Source: Actinokineospora auranticolor (GTDB taxonomy: Bacteria > Actinomycetota > Actinomycetes > Mycobacteriales > Pseudonocardiaceae). Taken from it: DNA of 64,000 bases. Below, one piece after another: positions 47,938-57,250 of the stretch (within the stretch, counting starts at the first letter, position 1; the number at the start of each line of letters is the position of its first letter). The translations under genes and the position numbers were made by a program. Location: assembly GCF_002934265.1 (NCBI RefSeq), contig NZ_PTIX01000032.1, forward strand, positions 1 to 64,000. Direction: 5' to 3'. Under the pieces are notes generated by a model. That model saw nothing but the letters and a program-made list of their open reading frames with translations. It was not told where the DNA came from and ran no database searches.

Positions 47938-49776
47938 CTAGTCGCCGCGCAGGAACGGGAAGTCGAACAGGTGCTTGCGCAGGATCTGGGCGTCGGGGGC
48001 GTCGTCGCGCAGGGAGGCCTCGTAGACCGCGTCCAGCTTGGTGAGCAGGCCCGCGTCGGCCCAGTCCCGGGCGATCCAGTAGTTCATGTAGTAGTTCGGC
48101 GCGAACATCGGACCGCGCCCGAACACGAACTCCGAGCCCTTGCTCTTCACCCAGTCGTGGGCGATCGGGGACGCGTCGACGGCTCGGGCGCTGTCGGGGT
48201 CGGGCGCCTTGGAGATGAGCACGACCATCTTCACGTTGTTGCGGTCCAGGAACGCGGCGTCGAGGGTCCCGCGCGCCGCCTCGACGGTGCCCAGGCCGGA
48301 GATGTCGATGACCTCCTGCTTGACCGAGTACGGCAGCACGCCCGCGTCGCCGACCACGATCTTGCCGTCGGACAGGTCCGTGGACGCGATGGCCTGGCCG
48401 ATCGCCTGGTGCGCGCCTTCGAGGCGGTAGCGGTAGGACAGCAGGCCGAGCAGGTCGTCGGACTGGCCGAAGCCGACCACGGTGGCCAGGCCGACCGAGG
48501 CGGCCAGCAACGCCACGTGCGTGCGGCGGGAGAAGCCGATGGCCACGGCGACGAACACCAGGCCGCACCCGACGATGATCGCGCTGGTCACCGCGGAGAA
48601 GTTCCAGACCAGCACGGTCACCGCGCCCAGCGCGACCGCGAGCAGCGCGAGGTTGCGGCGCTGGGTCTCGGCGCCGTCCTCGACGGCGCCCGCGGCGGTG
48701 GGGCCGGTCAGCGGCCGGGCCAGCACGACCAGGGCGACGGGCAGCAGCAGCTGCCAGTAGAACCGGTTGCCCGGGTCCATGACCAGGTTGGACTGCCGGT
48801 AGACGCCGAGCACGACCAGCGTGGACAGCACGGCGAGCAGCAGCGGGACCGCGTCGCGCAACAGGTCGGTCCGGGTCGTGGCGGTGCGGGTGGCGGCGGC
48901 GCGGCGGTACCAGGCGCCGCACACGGCGAGGCCGACGAGCACCGGCACCAGCAGCGGCGCGAGGCCGATGCCCAGGTCCAGCGCCTTCTGCAGGAAGGGG
49001 ACGTGGGAGGAGGACTTCTTGTAGTACGTGTTCGGGAAGAACTGGCCGAAGTACGCCCAGCGCACGCACCAGTAGGCGAACCAGCCGCCGAGGACCAGCA
49101 CCGCGCCCACCCAGGTGCCCCGGTCGCGGCGGTTGAGGACCAGCGCCCAGACGATCGCCGCGCCCGCGAACGCGATGCCCTCCGGCCTGCTCACCGCGAG
49201 CAGCGCGGCCACCACGAAGCCGAGCACGCCGAGGTTGCCGCGGCGGTACAGGATGCCGAAGAGCCAGGCGATGAACAGCGCGAAGGTCGCGGTCTCCAGG
49301 CCGAGGAAGGCCTGCAGGTAGAAGACCGGGCTGAACAGGGCGATGGCCAGCAGCGTGAACTCCTGCGCGCGCGGCAGCCGGGCCTTGCGCACGACCAGCG
49401 CGAAGCCGATGACGGTGGCGATGCCGACCAGCTTGAAGAACAGCTCGACCGGGACGCCGAGCAGCGCCGGGATGATCGACAGGACCGCGAACAGCGGGTT
49501 CGTGTAGGCCTCGACCAGGGGACCGCCGGGGTTCCAGTTCCACGCGCCCGCCTCGACCAGCGACCGGCCGTAACGCCAGGTGATGAACGAGTCGTCGAGG
49601 GTGGCGCGGATGAAGACGAAGGTCAGCACCACGGCCGCGAGGGCGAGCAGCAGGTAGGCGAGGCGCCACGCGCGGTCGTTCCCCCGGGCCTCGGGGGCGG
49701 CGGGGGCCACGCGCTCGGTGGCGCTCTCGGCGGGGACGTCGTCGGCGGTGGGCCGGTCCAGGGAGGACGCGGTCAC
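47938..49776 (-). CDS. GT-C membrane glycosyltransferase, AftB-like arabinosyltransferase candidate
   Basis: A 612-residue integral membrane protein with about ten to eleven helices and a soluble C-terminal domain (from about 450). The first loop has DDSFITWRYGRSL and the following WNPGGPLVEAYTNP, which match the catalytic acidic loop of polyprenyl-phosphate-sugar-dependent GT-C enzymes such as mycobacterial AftB. The length also fits AftB. A final arabinose addition to arabinogalactan is likely in an arabinogalactan-containing actinobacterium, but a mannosyltransferase is possible. The GTG start overlaps the stop of a 15-codon leader ORF that has its own good Shine-Dalgarno, so expression may depend on coupling. 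Confidence 0.75.
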   Translation of the reverse strand: MTASSLDRPTADDVPAESATERVAPAAPEARGNDRAWRLAYLLLALAAVVLTFVFIRATLDDSFITWRYGRSLVEAGAWNWNPGGPLVEAYTNPLFAVLSIIPALLGVPVELFFKLVGIATVIGFALVVRKARLPRAQEFTLLAIALFSPVFYLQAFLGLETATFALFIAWLFGILYRRGNLGVLGFVVAALLAVSRPEGIAFAGAAIVWALVLNRRDRGTWVGAVLVLGGWFAYWCVRWAYFGQFFPNTYYKKSSSHVPFLQKALDLGIGLAPLLVPVLVGLAVCGAWYRRAAATRTATTRTDLLRDAVPLLLAVLSTLVVLGVYRQSNLVMDPGNRFYWQLLLPVALVVLARPLTGPTAAGAVEDGAETQRRNLALLAVALGAVTVLVWNFSAVTSAIIVGCGLVFVAVAIGFSRRTHVALLAASVGLATVVGFGQSDDLLGLLSYRYRLEGAHQAIGQAIASTDLSDGKIVVGDAGVLPYSVKQEVIDISGLGTVEAARGTLDAAFLDRNNVKMVVLISKAPDPDSARAVDASPIAHDWVKSKGSEFVFGRGPMFAPNYYMNYWIARDWADAGLLTKLDAVYEASLRDDAPDAQILRKHLFDFPFLRGD

Positions 49777-49820
49777 GAGGCGGACCCCGGCGACGGCGCG
49801 GCACTGGTCAACGGGTCCAT
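49773..49820 (-). CDS. 15-codon leader ORF before the glycosyltransferase
   Basis: ATG at 49820 follows AGGGAGAG at good spacing and encodes MDPLTSAAPSPGSAS. Its TGA overlaps the glycosyltransferase GTG as GTGA. The glycosyltransferase itself lacks a strong ribosome site, so ribosomes may reach it by terminating here. The alternative is that the main gene starts elsewhere and this is chance. Confidence 0.4.
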   Translation of the reverse strand: MDPLTSAAPSPGSAS

Positions 49821-50165
49821 CGGCTCTCCCTCACGACGATTTCCACGGACGGGCGACCGCTGCGCGCAATGGCGGATAAGACGGATTTCGCACCTGATCC
49901 TCGAGGGATTCTACCGATTACGGTGCGTAGTTCCGCCCACCCCGTATCGCGTGAGGCAAAGCCTGAACGAGTGGCAGAAAGGGGGCACCGCCCGCCGACT
50001 GTTGGTGGGTTGGGCGTCGCGGGAGGCGGTGCGGTCGCGTCCCGGATTCACGTTCGACTCGCCAAGGTCGCCATCACCGTGCGCGACCAGCGGAAACTTT
50101 CCCGGTACGGAACACGGGGGGAACCCGTTCGGGACACGCCCGGCGACGCGGCCCAAGATTGTTTT
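49821..50165. other. Intergenic region upstream of the glycosyltransferase
   Basis: Less GC-rich than the genes around it. On the minus strand TAGAAT near 49910 is a possible minus-10 box. I found no convincing minus-35 element, no further gene and no RNA structure beyond the terminator that follows. Confidence 0.4.
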
Positions 50166-50211
50166 CCCGTGGTCTCCGGGATTTCACGCGGTGCGCCCCG
50201 GAGACCACGGG
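50166..50211 (-). terminator. Terminator hairpin after recQ
   Basis: A perfect 15-bp stem (50166-50180 with 50197-50211) and 16-nt loop begin 6 nt after the recQ stop codon. The minus strand has AAAACAAT, not a U-tract, after the stem. Confidence 0.7.
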
Positions 50212-50217
50212 TCCGGA

Positions 50218-52224
50218 CTAGTAGTCCTCGGGCGGGGGCTCGTCGTCGTAGTCCGGGGGCGGCTCGTCGAGCGGGAAGCCGTCGTCGACGGCGGTCCGGG
50301 ACGCCGGCGCGGACGCCGCGGGCGGGGGTGTCGACGGCGGTTGGTCGAGGGCGGCGAGGGTCTCGATGATCTGCTGGCCGTAGCGGGCCAGCTTGCTCTC
50401 GCCGACGCCGCTGATGGTCGAGAGGCCGGACAGGGTCGTCGGCATCACCGTCGCGATCTGGCGCAGGGTCGCGTCGTGGAAGATGACGTACGCCGGGACG
50501 CCCTGTTCGCGCGCGGTGTTCCCGCGCCAGGCGCGCAGCGCCTCGAACACCGGGGTCGCGGCGGCGGGCATCGCGGCCGCCTCCGCCTTGCGCGTCTTGG
50601 CGACCGCCGCGGCGCGGGCCGGGCGCTCCGGTTCGCGGCGGAAGTGGACCTGCCGCTCGCGGCCGAGGACCGCCGCGCTGTCCGGGGTCAGCGCGAGGGT
50701 GCCGTACTCGCCCTCGACGGCCAGCAGGTTCTGCGCCAGCAGCTGGCGGACCACGCCGCGCCACGCCGAGTCGTTGAGCTCGGTGCCGATGCCGAACACA
50801 GTCAGCTGGTCGTGCCGGTGCTGGGTGACCTTGTCGGTGCGCTTGCCGAGCAGGATGTCGATGACCTGCCCGGCGCCGAAGCGCTGGTTGCGCTCGCGGT
50901 CCAGGCGCAGCACGGTGGACAGCAGCTTCTGCGCGGCGACCGTGCCGTCCCAGGACTCCGGCGGGTTCAGGCAGGTGTCGCAGTTGCGGCACGGCTCGCC
51001 GGACTGGCCGAAGTAGTTGAGCAGCTGCACGCGGCGGCACTGGACCGTCTCGCACAGCGCCAGCATCGCGTTGAGGTGCTGGTTCTGCTTGCGGCGGTGC
51101 GCCTCGTCGCCTTCGGAGCCGTCGATGAGCTTGCGCTGCTGCACGACGTCCTGCAGCCCGTAGGCCAGCCACGCCGTGGACGGCTGCCCGTCGCGGCCGG
51201 CGCGACCGGTCTCCTGGTAGTAGCCCTCCACCGACTTCGGCAGGTCGAGGTGCGCGACGAAGCGCACGTCCGGTTTGTCGATCCCCATCCCGAACGCGAT
51301 GGTGGCGACCACCACCAACCCGTCCTCGCGCAGGAACCGGGACTGGTTGGTCGCGCGCGCCCGGGAGTCCATGCCCGCGTGGTACGGCACCGCCGGGATC
51401 CCGTTGTCGCACAGGAACTGCGCGGTCTTCTCCACCGACGACCGCGACAGGCAGTAGACGATCCCGGCCTCGCCCGCGTGCTCGGCGCGGATCAGCTCCA
51501 GCAGCTGCTTCTGCGGGCTGGCCTTGGGCACGATCCGGTACTGGATGTTGGGCCGGTCGAAGCTGGCGACGAAGTGCCGCGCCTCCCCCAGGTTGAGCCG
51601 CTGCGCGATCTCGGTGTGGGTGGCCGCGGTGGCGGTGGCGGTCAGCGCGATGCGCGGCACGTCCGGCCAGCGCTCGTGCAGCTCCGACAGGGCCAGGTAG
51701 TCCGGGCGGAAGTCGTGGCCCCACTGGGACACGCAGTGCGCCTCGTCGATGGCGAACAGCGCGATCTTGCCGCGGTCGAGCAGCGCGGTGGTCGACTCCA
51801 CGCGCAGCCGTTCCGGGGCCAGGTACAGCAGGTCCAGCTCGCCGTCGACGAACGCCTTCTCGACCGCGCGGCGCTGCTGGTAGTCCTGGGTGGAGTTGAG
51901 GAAACCGGCGCGCACGCCGAGGTCGCGCAGCGCGTCGACCTGGTCCTGCATCAACGCGATCAGCGGCGACACCACCACGCCGACACCGGGGCGGACCAGC
52001 GCCGGGATCTGGTAGCAGAGCGACTTGCCGCCACCGGTCGGCATCAGCACCAGCGCGTCGCCACCGGCGGCCACGTGGGTGATGATGTCCTGCTGCTCGC
52101 CGCGGAACGCGGAGTAGCCGAAGACGCGCCGCAGCACCTCGGTGGACTCGTCGAGCGCTGCCGCGTGGTCGAGCGGGGTGGGTTCGGAAGGGGGCTGGGG
52201 AGGTTCGGACGTGACGCCTGACAC
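50218..52224 (-). CDS. recQ: ATP-dependent DNA helicase RecQ
   Basis: A 668-residue 3'-5' DNA helicase. The order is DEAD/DEAH helicase core (Walker A PTGGGKS, DEAHC, TATAT), helicase C domain ([24 protein letters not shown]), the RQC zinc site with four cysteines (CETVQC ... CRNCDTC), the RQC winged helix and an HRDC domain (about 540-615) before an acidic Pro-rich tail. The GTG start at 52224 is a best guess since no strong Shine-Dalgarno is seen; the first helicase motif begins about 35 residues later. It acts in recombination and replication-fork repair. It is divergent from the pirin gene. Confidence 0.95.
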   Translation of the reverse strand: MSGVTSEPPQPPSEPTPLDHAAALDESTEVLRRVFGYSAFRGEQQDIITHVAAGGDALVLMPTGGGKSLCYQIPALVRPGVGVVVSPLIALMQDQVDALRDLGVRAGFLNSTQDYQQRRAVEKAFVDGELDLLYLAPERLRVESTTALLDRGKIALFAIDEAHCVSQWGHDFRPDYLALSELHERWPDVPRIALTATATAATHTEIAQRLNLGEARHFVASFDRPNIQYRIVPKASPQKQLLELIRAEHAGEAGIVYCLSRSSVEKTAQFLCDNGIPAVPYHAGMDSRARATNQSRFLREDGLVVVATIAFGMGIDKPDVRFVAHLDLPKSVEGYYQETGRAGRDGQPSTAWLAYGLQDVVQQRKLIDGSEGDEAHRRKQNQHLNAMLALCETVQCRRVQLLNYFGQSGEPCRNCDTCLNPPESWDGTVAAQKLLSTVLRLDRERNQRFGAGQVIDILLGKRTDKVTQHRHDQLTVFGIGTELNDSAWRGVVRQLLAQNLLAVEGEYGTLALTPDSAAVLGRERQVHFRREPERPARAAAVAKTRKAEAAAMPAAATPVFEALRAWRGNTAREQGVPAYVIFHDATLRQIATVMPTTLSGLSTISGVGESKLARYGQQIIETLAALDQPPSTPPPAASAPASRTAVDDGFPLDEPPPDYDDEPPPEDY

Positions 52225-52287
52225 GCCCGAGATCCTACGGCCCCGACCGACGTTCCCGGGGACGCGGTGCGCGAGCCTGTGGACAAC

Positions 52288-52332
52288 TACCCTGGCCGCA
52301 TGACGCGAACCGCCGCCGGACGTGAGGAATGA
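52288..52332 (+). promoter_or_regulatory. Minus-10 box and leaderless mini-ORF before pirin
   Basis: TACCCT (52288-52293) would start transcription near 52300, which is the A of an ATG. That ATG opens a 10-codon ORF ([10 protein letters not shown]) whose TGA at 52330-52332 overlaps the pirin ATG. A leaderless mini-ORF coupled to pirin is therefore possible; the inference rests on the sequence alone. Confidence 0.35.
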
Positions 52333-53297
52333 GCAACACCGAGGCCGATCCCAGCGAGGTGGAGTGCCGCGCCGCCGCGGACACCGCGCGGGTGGAGGTG
52401 CTGACCGCGCGCGAGGTCCCGTTGGGCGGTCCGCGTGCCATGCGCGTGCGGCGGACCCTTCCGCAGCGCGATAGGTCGCTGATCGGCGCGTGGTGCTTCG
52501 CGGACCACTACGGCCCCGATGTCGTCGCCACCGCCGGGGGTATGGATGTCGCCCCGCACCCGCACACCGGCCTGCAAACGGTGAGCTGGTTGTTCTCCGG
52601 CGAGATCGAGCACCGCGACAGCCTGGGTTCGCACGCGATGGTGCGTCCGGGTGAGCTGAACCTGATGACCGGCGGCGCGGGAATCTGCCATTCCGAAGTA
52701 TCCACACGTACTACGAAGGTTCTGCACGGTGTTCAGCTGTGGGTGGCGCTACCGGACGCGCACCGCCACACCGCGCGCGCGTTCGAGCACTACGTCCCCG
52801 ACGAGTTCGCGCTGGATGGCGCCACCGCCAAGGTGTTCCTGGGAACCCTCGCCGGTAAGACTTCCCCGGTAAGCACTTTCATGCCGTTGTTAGGCGCGGA
52901 ACTCGTCTTGGCCCCGGGAACCGAACTGCTCCTCGAAGTCGATCCGTCGTTCGAGCACGGTGTCCTGCTCGACACCGGCCGCCTCCGCCTGTCCGACGTC
53001 GAACTCGCCCCGGCCGAACTGGGCTACCTCGCGTCCGGCGCCCCCTGCCTGCGCCTGGCCAACCCCGGTGGCACCCCGGCCCGCGCCCTGCTCCTCGGCG
53101 GCACGCCGTTCGAGGAGCCGATCCTGATGTGGTGGAACTTCGTCGCCCGCACCCACGACGAGATCGTCGCCTACCGGGAGGCGTGGCAGGCGCGGTCCGA
53201 GCGGTTCGGCGAGGTCACCGGGTACACCGGTGAGCCCGCGCGGCTCCCGGCGCCACCGCTGCCACCGGTCACGATCAAACCCCGCCGCAATCCCTGA
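52329..53297 (+). CDS. Pirin-family protein
   Basis: A 322-residue bicupin. The N-terminal cupin has the pirin metal motif ([22 protein letters not shown] with conserved His) and [24 protein letters not shown] is the typical C-terminal signature. Some pirins oxidise quercetin or modulate transcription or pyruvate dehydrogenase; the role here is open. GAGGA touches the ATG, too near for a normal Shine-Dalgarno, which fits translation through the upstream mini-ORF. Confidence 0.92.
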   Translation: MSNTEADPSEVECRAAADTARVEVLTAREVPLGGPRAMRVRRTLPQRDRSLIGAWCFADHYGPDVVATAGGMDVAPHPHTGLQTVSWLFSGEIEHRDSLGSHAMVRPGELNLMTGGAGICHSEVSTRTTKVLHGVQLWVALPDAHRHTARAFEHYVPDEFALDGATAKVFLGTLAGKTSPVSTFMPLLGAELVLAPGTELLLEVDPSFEHGVLLDTGRLRLSDVELAPAELGYLASGAPCLRLANPGGTPARALLLGGTPFEEPILMWWNFVARTHDEIVAYREAWQARSERFGEVTGYTGEPARLPAPPLPPVTIKPRRNP

Positions 53298-53361
53298 CGC
53301 GATGGTCGGGTTCGGCGTTAACCGGTTGCGACGGCGGGAAAGAGCCATCCACACTGGGACG

Positions 53362-53856
53362 GTGCAGACCCTGACCGAGCCGGAGATCCGGACAAGTTTC
53401 GTCAACTGCTCCCAGGGCGAGGCCAAGCGCCTGGCGCTGCCCCGGGGGTTGACGGACCTGCCCTGGGCCGACCTCGACTTCCTCGGCTGGGTCGAGGCGG
53501 GCGCGCCCGACCGCGCGTACCTGGTGACCTCGCACGACGACCGGCTCGTCGGGCTGAGCCTGCGCAAGCCCCCGCCCGGCCCGAAAAGCCTGACGCGGAC
53601 GTCGATCTGCGCGCTCTGCCTCACCGCGCACACCGCATCCGGCGTCTCCCTGTTCACCGCGCGCAAGACCGGCGCGGCGGGCCGCCAGGGCAACTCGCGC
53701 GGCACCTACATCTGCGCCGACCTCGCCTGTTCGCTCTACCTGCGGGGCAAGCGCAAGACCGAGGCCACCCAGGCCGCCGAGTCGCTGACCCTGGACGAGC
53801 GGATCCTGCGGCTGCGGATCAACCTGGACGGCTTCCTGGCGGGCGTCTTCGCCTGA
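53362..53856 (+). CDS. FBP-domain protein, FusB-like EF-G-binding candidate
   Basis: A 164-residue protein. The C-terminal half has a four-cysteine zinc finger (CALC ... CADLAC) and the following SLYLRGKRK typical of the FBP family, to which the EF-G-binding fusidic acid resistance proteins FusB/FusC belong. In FusB the finger contacts EF-G and frees it from the ribosome. The GTG at 53362 is the best start; upstream codons are not protein-like. Whether it gives drug tolerance cannot be told from sequence. It ends 34 bp from the convergent GAF-ANTAR gene. Confidence 0.85.
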   Translation: MQTLTEPEIRTSFVNCSQGEAKRLALPRGLTDLPWADLDFLGWVEAGAPDRAYLVTSHDDRLVGLSLRKPPPGPKSLTRTSICALCLTAHTASGVSLFTARKTGAAGRQGNSRGTYICADLACSLYLRGKRKTEATQAAESLTLDERILRLRINLDGFLAGVFA

Positions 53857-53890
53857 CGAGTCCACAAGCGACTGTCCGGGGCGAACGGGG

Positions 53891-54625
53891 CTACACGCGG
53901 TCCGGGGTGCCCGCGAAGCCCGGCGACGCCAGGTACTCGGTGAAACCGCCGCGTTCCTGGGCGTCGACCAGGTCCGCGGCCACCTCGCGGAGCTTGCGGT
54001 TGGTGTGCTGCGACGCCCGCCGCAGCTCGTCGAAGGCCGCGTCGGCGCCGTAGTCGAAGTGGCGCATCAGCAGGCCCTGGGCCCGACCGATGGCGGCGCG
54101 GGTGGCCAGCGCGGAGCGCAGCTGGTCGACCAGCTTCCCGCTGTCGTGGTACAGGTTCACGTTGTCGAACACCACACCCGCGTGCAACGCCAGCAGGATG
54201 ACGAGGTCGTACGAGGACTCGTCGAACGTACCCGGTTCCTCGGCGTACAGGGTGAACACCGCCCCCGACCCGCCCCGGCCGGGGATCGGCAGCGACAGGC
54301 AGCTGCGGAACCCGAGGAGCGCGGCGCACGCGGAGAACGCGGGCCAGCGCCGGTCGGTGCGCACGTCGTCGAGGCGCCGGGGCTCGTGGTACTCCAGCGC
54401 CTCGGTGATGGGACCCGCGACCAGCAGGTCGACGTCGCGCGGGTCGTCGCCGACGGCCTCCACCTCGCCACGGGGACCGCGGATGGCCAGCGACGCGTGG
54501 ACGCAGCCGGGCACGGTCGCCACGGCCCGCCCGGTGAACCGCTCGAACGCCGACGCGACGTCGTCGTCCTCGACCAGCCGCGTCACCTCCGCCAGTTCGC
54601 GAGCCAGGGAGAGGACATCGGTCAT
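53891..54625 (-). CDS. GAF-ANTAR RNA-binding regulator
   Basis: A 244-residue protein with a GAF sensor domain (about 20-165) and a C-terminal ANTAR domain (about 175-225; TRAAIGRAQGLLMRHFDYGADAAF). ANTAR proteins bind paired hairpins in nascent RNA and prevent termination. It starts in an ATGA overlap with the preceding hypothetical gene. No obvious ANTAR target hairpin pair is nearby, so targets are probably elsewhere. Confidence 0.9.
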   Translation of the reverse strand: MTDVLSLARELAEVTRLVEDDDVASAFERFTGRAVATVPGCVHASLAIRGPRGEVEAVGDDPRDVDLLVAGPITEALEYHEPRRLDDVRTDRRWPAFSACAALLGFRSCLSLPIPGRGGSGAVFTLYAEEPGTFDESSYDLVILLALHAGVVFDNVNLYHDSGKLVDQLRSALATRAAIGRAQGLLMRHFDYGADAAFDELRRASQHTNRKLREVAADLVDAQERGGFTEYLASPGFAGTPDRV

Positions 54626-55092
54626 CCGAGCCAGCCGGGGGTCGGCACGTCGTGCTGCTCGCACCACTCGATGGAGCCGACCGTCCACAGCAGCGCCAGG
54701 ACCAGCACGTCGACCGGGTCGAACCGCGGGTCGTCGCGCACCGCCAGGTCGAGCTGGTACTCGGCGTCCGCGCGCTGCCCGTTGAGCCGCGCCAGCAGCG
54801 CCCGCACCAGCGCGCGCACCGGCGGGTCGAGCGCGTCGACCTCGACCGGGTCGCCCTCGTCGTCGCGCAGGTCGAGCACGAACGCCTTGTCGGGTCCGGT
54901 GCTCTCCGCGCGGCACAGCATCATGTCGGCGGTCGCCACGACCAGCTCGCGCAGCACCGCGCCCAGCTTGTCGCGGTGGCGCTCGCCCGCGAGCACGTCC
55001 AGCGCGCCGGACGGCCCGCGCGGGTCGAGCTCGCCGCCGCGGGTCACGTCCACGAGCTTGCGGGCTACACCCCGGGGATGCTCCGTCGTCAT
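54622..55092 (-). CDS. Hypothetical protein in the MEDS/ANTAR group
   Basis: A 156-residue soluble acidic protein without a family I recognise. The C-terminal part is helical and ends WCEQHDVPTPGWLG. The ATG at 55092 has GGGAGGG 8 nt upstream, better than the GTG at 55098. It lies between the MEDS-HATPase gene and the GAF-ANTAR gene, coupled to the latter by an ATGA overlap, so it is probably a partner in that pathway. Confidence 0.6.
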   Translation of the reverse strand: MTTEHPRGVARKLVDVTRGGELDPRGPSGALDVLAGERHRDKLGAVLRELVVATADMMLCRAESTGPDKAFVLDLRDDEGDPVEVDALDPPVRALVRALLARLNGQRADAEYQLDLAVRDDPRFDPVDVLVLALLWTVGSIEWCEQHDVPTPGWLG

Positions 55093-55152
55093 CTGCACTG
55101 CCCTCCCAGGTCGGCTGTCCTCGACAGGGGAACTACCCGGTCCGCGCGGAGA

Positions 55153-56076
55153 TCAAGCACCCGACGGGAGTGCGAAGTGCGCGCGCACGACCGTGCCGTG
55201 CTCGTCGGCGTGCAGGGTCACCAGGTCGGCGAGGGTGTGCACGAGCAGCAGGCCGCGGCCGTGCGCCTGGTCGACCGGGGCGGGCCGCAGCCCGGCCAGC
55301 GGGTCGGCGAGCGTGCCGCCGTCGCGGACCTGGCAGACCAGTTCGCCGTCGCGCGACCAGACGCGCAGCTCGGCGCGGCCCCCGCCGTGCTCGATGCTGT
55401 TGGTGACCAGTTCGGTGACGACCAGCGCGGTGTCGCCGACGCGCTGCTCGTCGAGGCCGTGCGCGCGGGCCGCGGCCGACACCATGGCGCGGGCGTCGCC
55501 GAGTTCGCCGACCCCGACGGAGATCTCGCGGGCCCCGTCCGCAGCCGCGGGGTCGTCGGGCATCCGGTTGTAGGTCTCCAGCGCGACGTCCGGCGCGTAC
55601 TCCGGGTTGGTCTCGGCGGCGCCGCGGCGCAGCAGCGCCGGGTGGGTGCCGACGGCGTCGGCGAGCGCGGACGCGGGCAGCAGCTCGGCGTCGTAGGGGC
55701 ACAGCAGGCGCAACGGGCGGTCGGCGATGACGTCGTTGGCCAGCGCTTCGTGCCGCACGCACGCCGGGTACTGCGCCGAGGGGCGACCGGGCCACACGAC
55801 CTCGGTGACCACGCGTCCACCGCGGGCCAGCAGCGGGTGCAGCACGGCGGAGACGATGCGGCCGGGGTTGCGGCCCACCTCGGCCATGTCCAGCCAGCGC
55901 ACCCGGTCGGCCAAGCCCTCCGCGCCGCACTCGTCGCGCACCAGGTCGAGGTTGCCCCGGGGCGCCGCGACGGTCACCGCCTCACCGGCGGCCACGCCGT
56001 CGCGCACGAACGGCAGCACGGCGGCGAGGTACTCGACGGCTCCCCGGTACAGCAACGCGGTGTGGTCTGCGGTCAT
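55153..56076 (-). CDS. MEDS sensor domain fused to RsbW-like ATPase
   Basis: A 307-residue protein. The N-terminal 170 residues are a MEDS (DcmR-type) sensory domain: LLYRGAVEYLAAVLPFVRDG at the start and RLLCPYDAELLPASAL near the end. The C-terminus is a GHKL ATPase ([44 protein letters not shown]). Such proteins are thought to phosphorylate STAS anti-anti-sigma factors, and a STAS gene lies 217 bp upstream. A mini-ORF (ATG 56129) ends in ATGA at its start codon. Confidence 0.88.
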   Translation of the reverse strand: MTADHTALLYRGAVEYLAAVLPFVRDGVAAGEAVTVAAPRGNLDLVRDECGAEGLADRVRWLDMAEVGRNPGRIVSAVLHPLLARGGRVVTEVVWPGRPSAQYPACVRHEALANDVIADRPLRLLCPYDAELLPASALADAVGTHPALLRRGAAETNPEYAPDVALETYNRMPDDPAAADGAREISVGVGELGDARAMVSAAARAHGLDEQRVGDTALVVTELVTNSIEHGGGRAELRVWSRDGELVCQVRDGGTLADPLAGLRPAPVDQAHGRGLLLVHTLADLVTLHADEHGTVVRAHFALPSGA

Positions 56077-56293
56077 CGCACCCGCGGCCGATCACGCCAC
56101 GCCGGGGTGCGCGACGCCGGGCCCGTCATGCCGTTCACCGTCGGGCCTCCCCTGCTCGCCTCACCGCGGAATGGTCATCAATCTACGCGTGCCCGCCCCG
56201 ACCGGCCGAACGCCCGAGGAACCCCGCTCGCCCGGTGGCTTTCCCGGGTGGGGTCGTGGTCAACCCCGGCCTTTCCCAGGGGGTCGGGCGGGG

Positions 56294-56650
56294 TCAGCTC
56301 GCGGCGAGGGCGTCGTCGAGGGTGGGGTGGACGCTCAGCACGTTGTCGAGGGAGCTGACCTGGATGGCGCGCAGGACCGCGCCCCCGGCGGTGAGCACGC
56401 GCAGCGCCCGGCCCGCCTCGCGGCAGCGGGTGTGGAACTCGACCAGCAGGGCCAGTCCGGCGGAGGCCAGGAACCCGACCTCGGTGAGGTCGACCAGCAC
56501 CGGGTCGGCCGCGCGGCCCCGGGTGACGGCGTCCGCCAGGTGGCCGCGCAGGATGGGCGCGGTCCCCATGTCGACCTCGCCGCGGACGCGGAGCAGCACC
56601 GCGTCGGGTCGGTCGGCGAACTCGACGGACAGCAGGTCGGAGGTACTCAT
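56294..56650 (-). CDS. STAS anti-sigma-factor antagonist (RsbV-like)
   Basis: A 118-residue single STAS domain. VLVDLTEVGFLASAGLALLVEF includes the target serine of anti-sigma kinases (LASAGL). The ATG at 56650 has AAGGG at good spacing; an upstream frame to 56674 is less likely. It is divergent from an RsbW-like kinase at 56804, a likely partner. Confidence 0.92.
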   Translation of the reverse strand: MSTSDLLSVEFADRPDAVLLRVRGEVDMGTAPILRGHLADAVTRGRAADPVLVDLTEVGFLASAGLALLVEFHTRCREAGRALRVLTAGGAVLRAIQVSSLDNVLSVHPTLDDALAAS

Positions 56651-56803
56651 GGCAGCCCTTCGCGCAGGGGTCACTCACGTGTGGCGGCTGGCTGCTCAAC
56701 CGCCTCGACGACCAGCCTAGTAGGTTCGGTCGCGGTCGATCGACCCGTCCCACACCCCCGGTGTGTCGACCAGGGGGGCGCACCAGACCCCGAGGAGCGA
56801 GCC

Positions 56804-57190
56804 GTGCCCGACACCCCCCGGCCCGACGTGGACCTGCGGTTGCGCGCCGACCTGGCGAACCTGCCGATCGTGCGCGGCGTGGCCGCGACGGTGGCGATGG
56901 GCGCGGACTTCACCGTCGACGCGATCGCGGACCTGCGGCTGGCGGTGGACGAGGTGTGCTCGCAGCTGATCGTGCTCGCGGCCCCCGGCGCGGACCTGGA
57001 GTGCCGGTTCACCAGGGAGAAGGCGGGTGTCACGTTCATCGCGAGCACGCGCTCCAACGACGGCCGCACCCCCAACACCGACACCTTCGGCTGGCACGTG
57101 CTGCGCACCCTGGCCGAGGAGGTGGACACCGGTCTCGGCGACGGCGTGCGCCCGCCGGTGCACATCACCATCCACAAGCGCCGCGACTGA
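56804..57190 (+). CDS. Anti-sigma regulatory factor kinase (RsbW-like)
   Basis: A 128-residue GHKL-type kinase. The N-box LRLAVDEVCSQLIVLA is clear; the lid region FGWHVLRTLAEEVDTGL is shortened. AGGAG lies 7 nt before the GTG start. RsbW-type proteins hold a sigma-B-type factor and phosphorylate its STAS antagonist. No sigma factor gene is in the window. TAGGTT (56721-56726) is a possible minus-10 box. Confidence 0.85.
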   Translation: MPDTPRPDVDLRLRADLANLPIVRGVAATVAMGADFTVDAIADLRLAVDEVCSQLIVLAAPGADLECRFTREKAGVTFIASTRSNDGRTPNTDTFGWHVLRTLAEEVDTGLGDGVRPPVHITIHKRRD

Positions 57191-57250
57191 GCACCCCCAG
57201 GAGACGTGGATCTCCGCACGCCGGCGGGCGGAGGTGGGAGGATCGGGTCC

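Noticed and set aside
47971-52221. Open frame of 1416 codons on the plus strand opposite the glycosyltransferase and recQ
   Set aside because: It crosses two well-supported genes and their intergenic region and has no recognisable domain.
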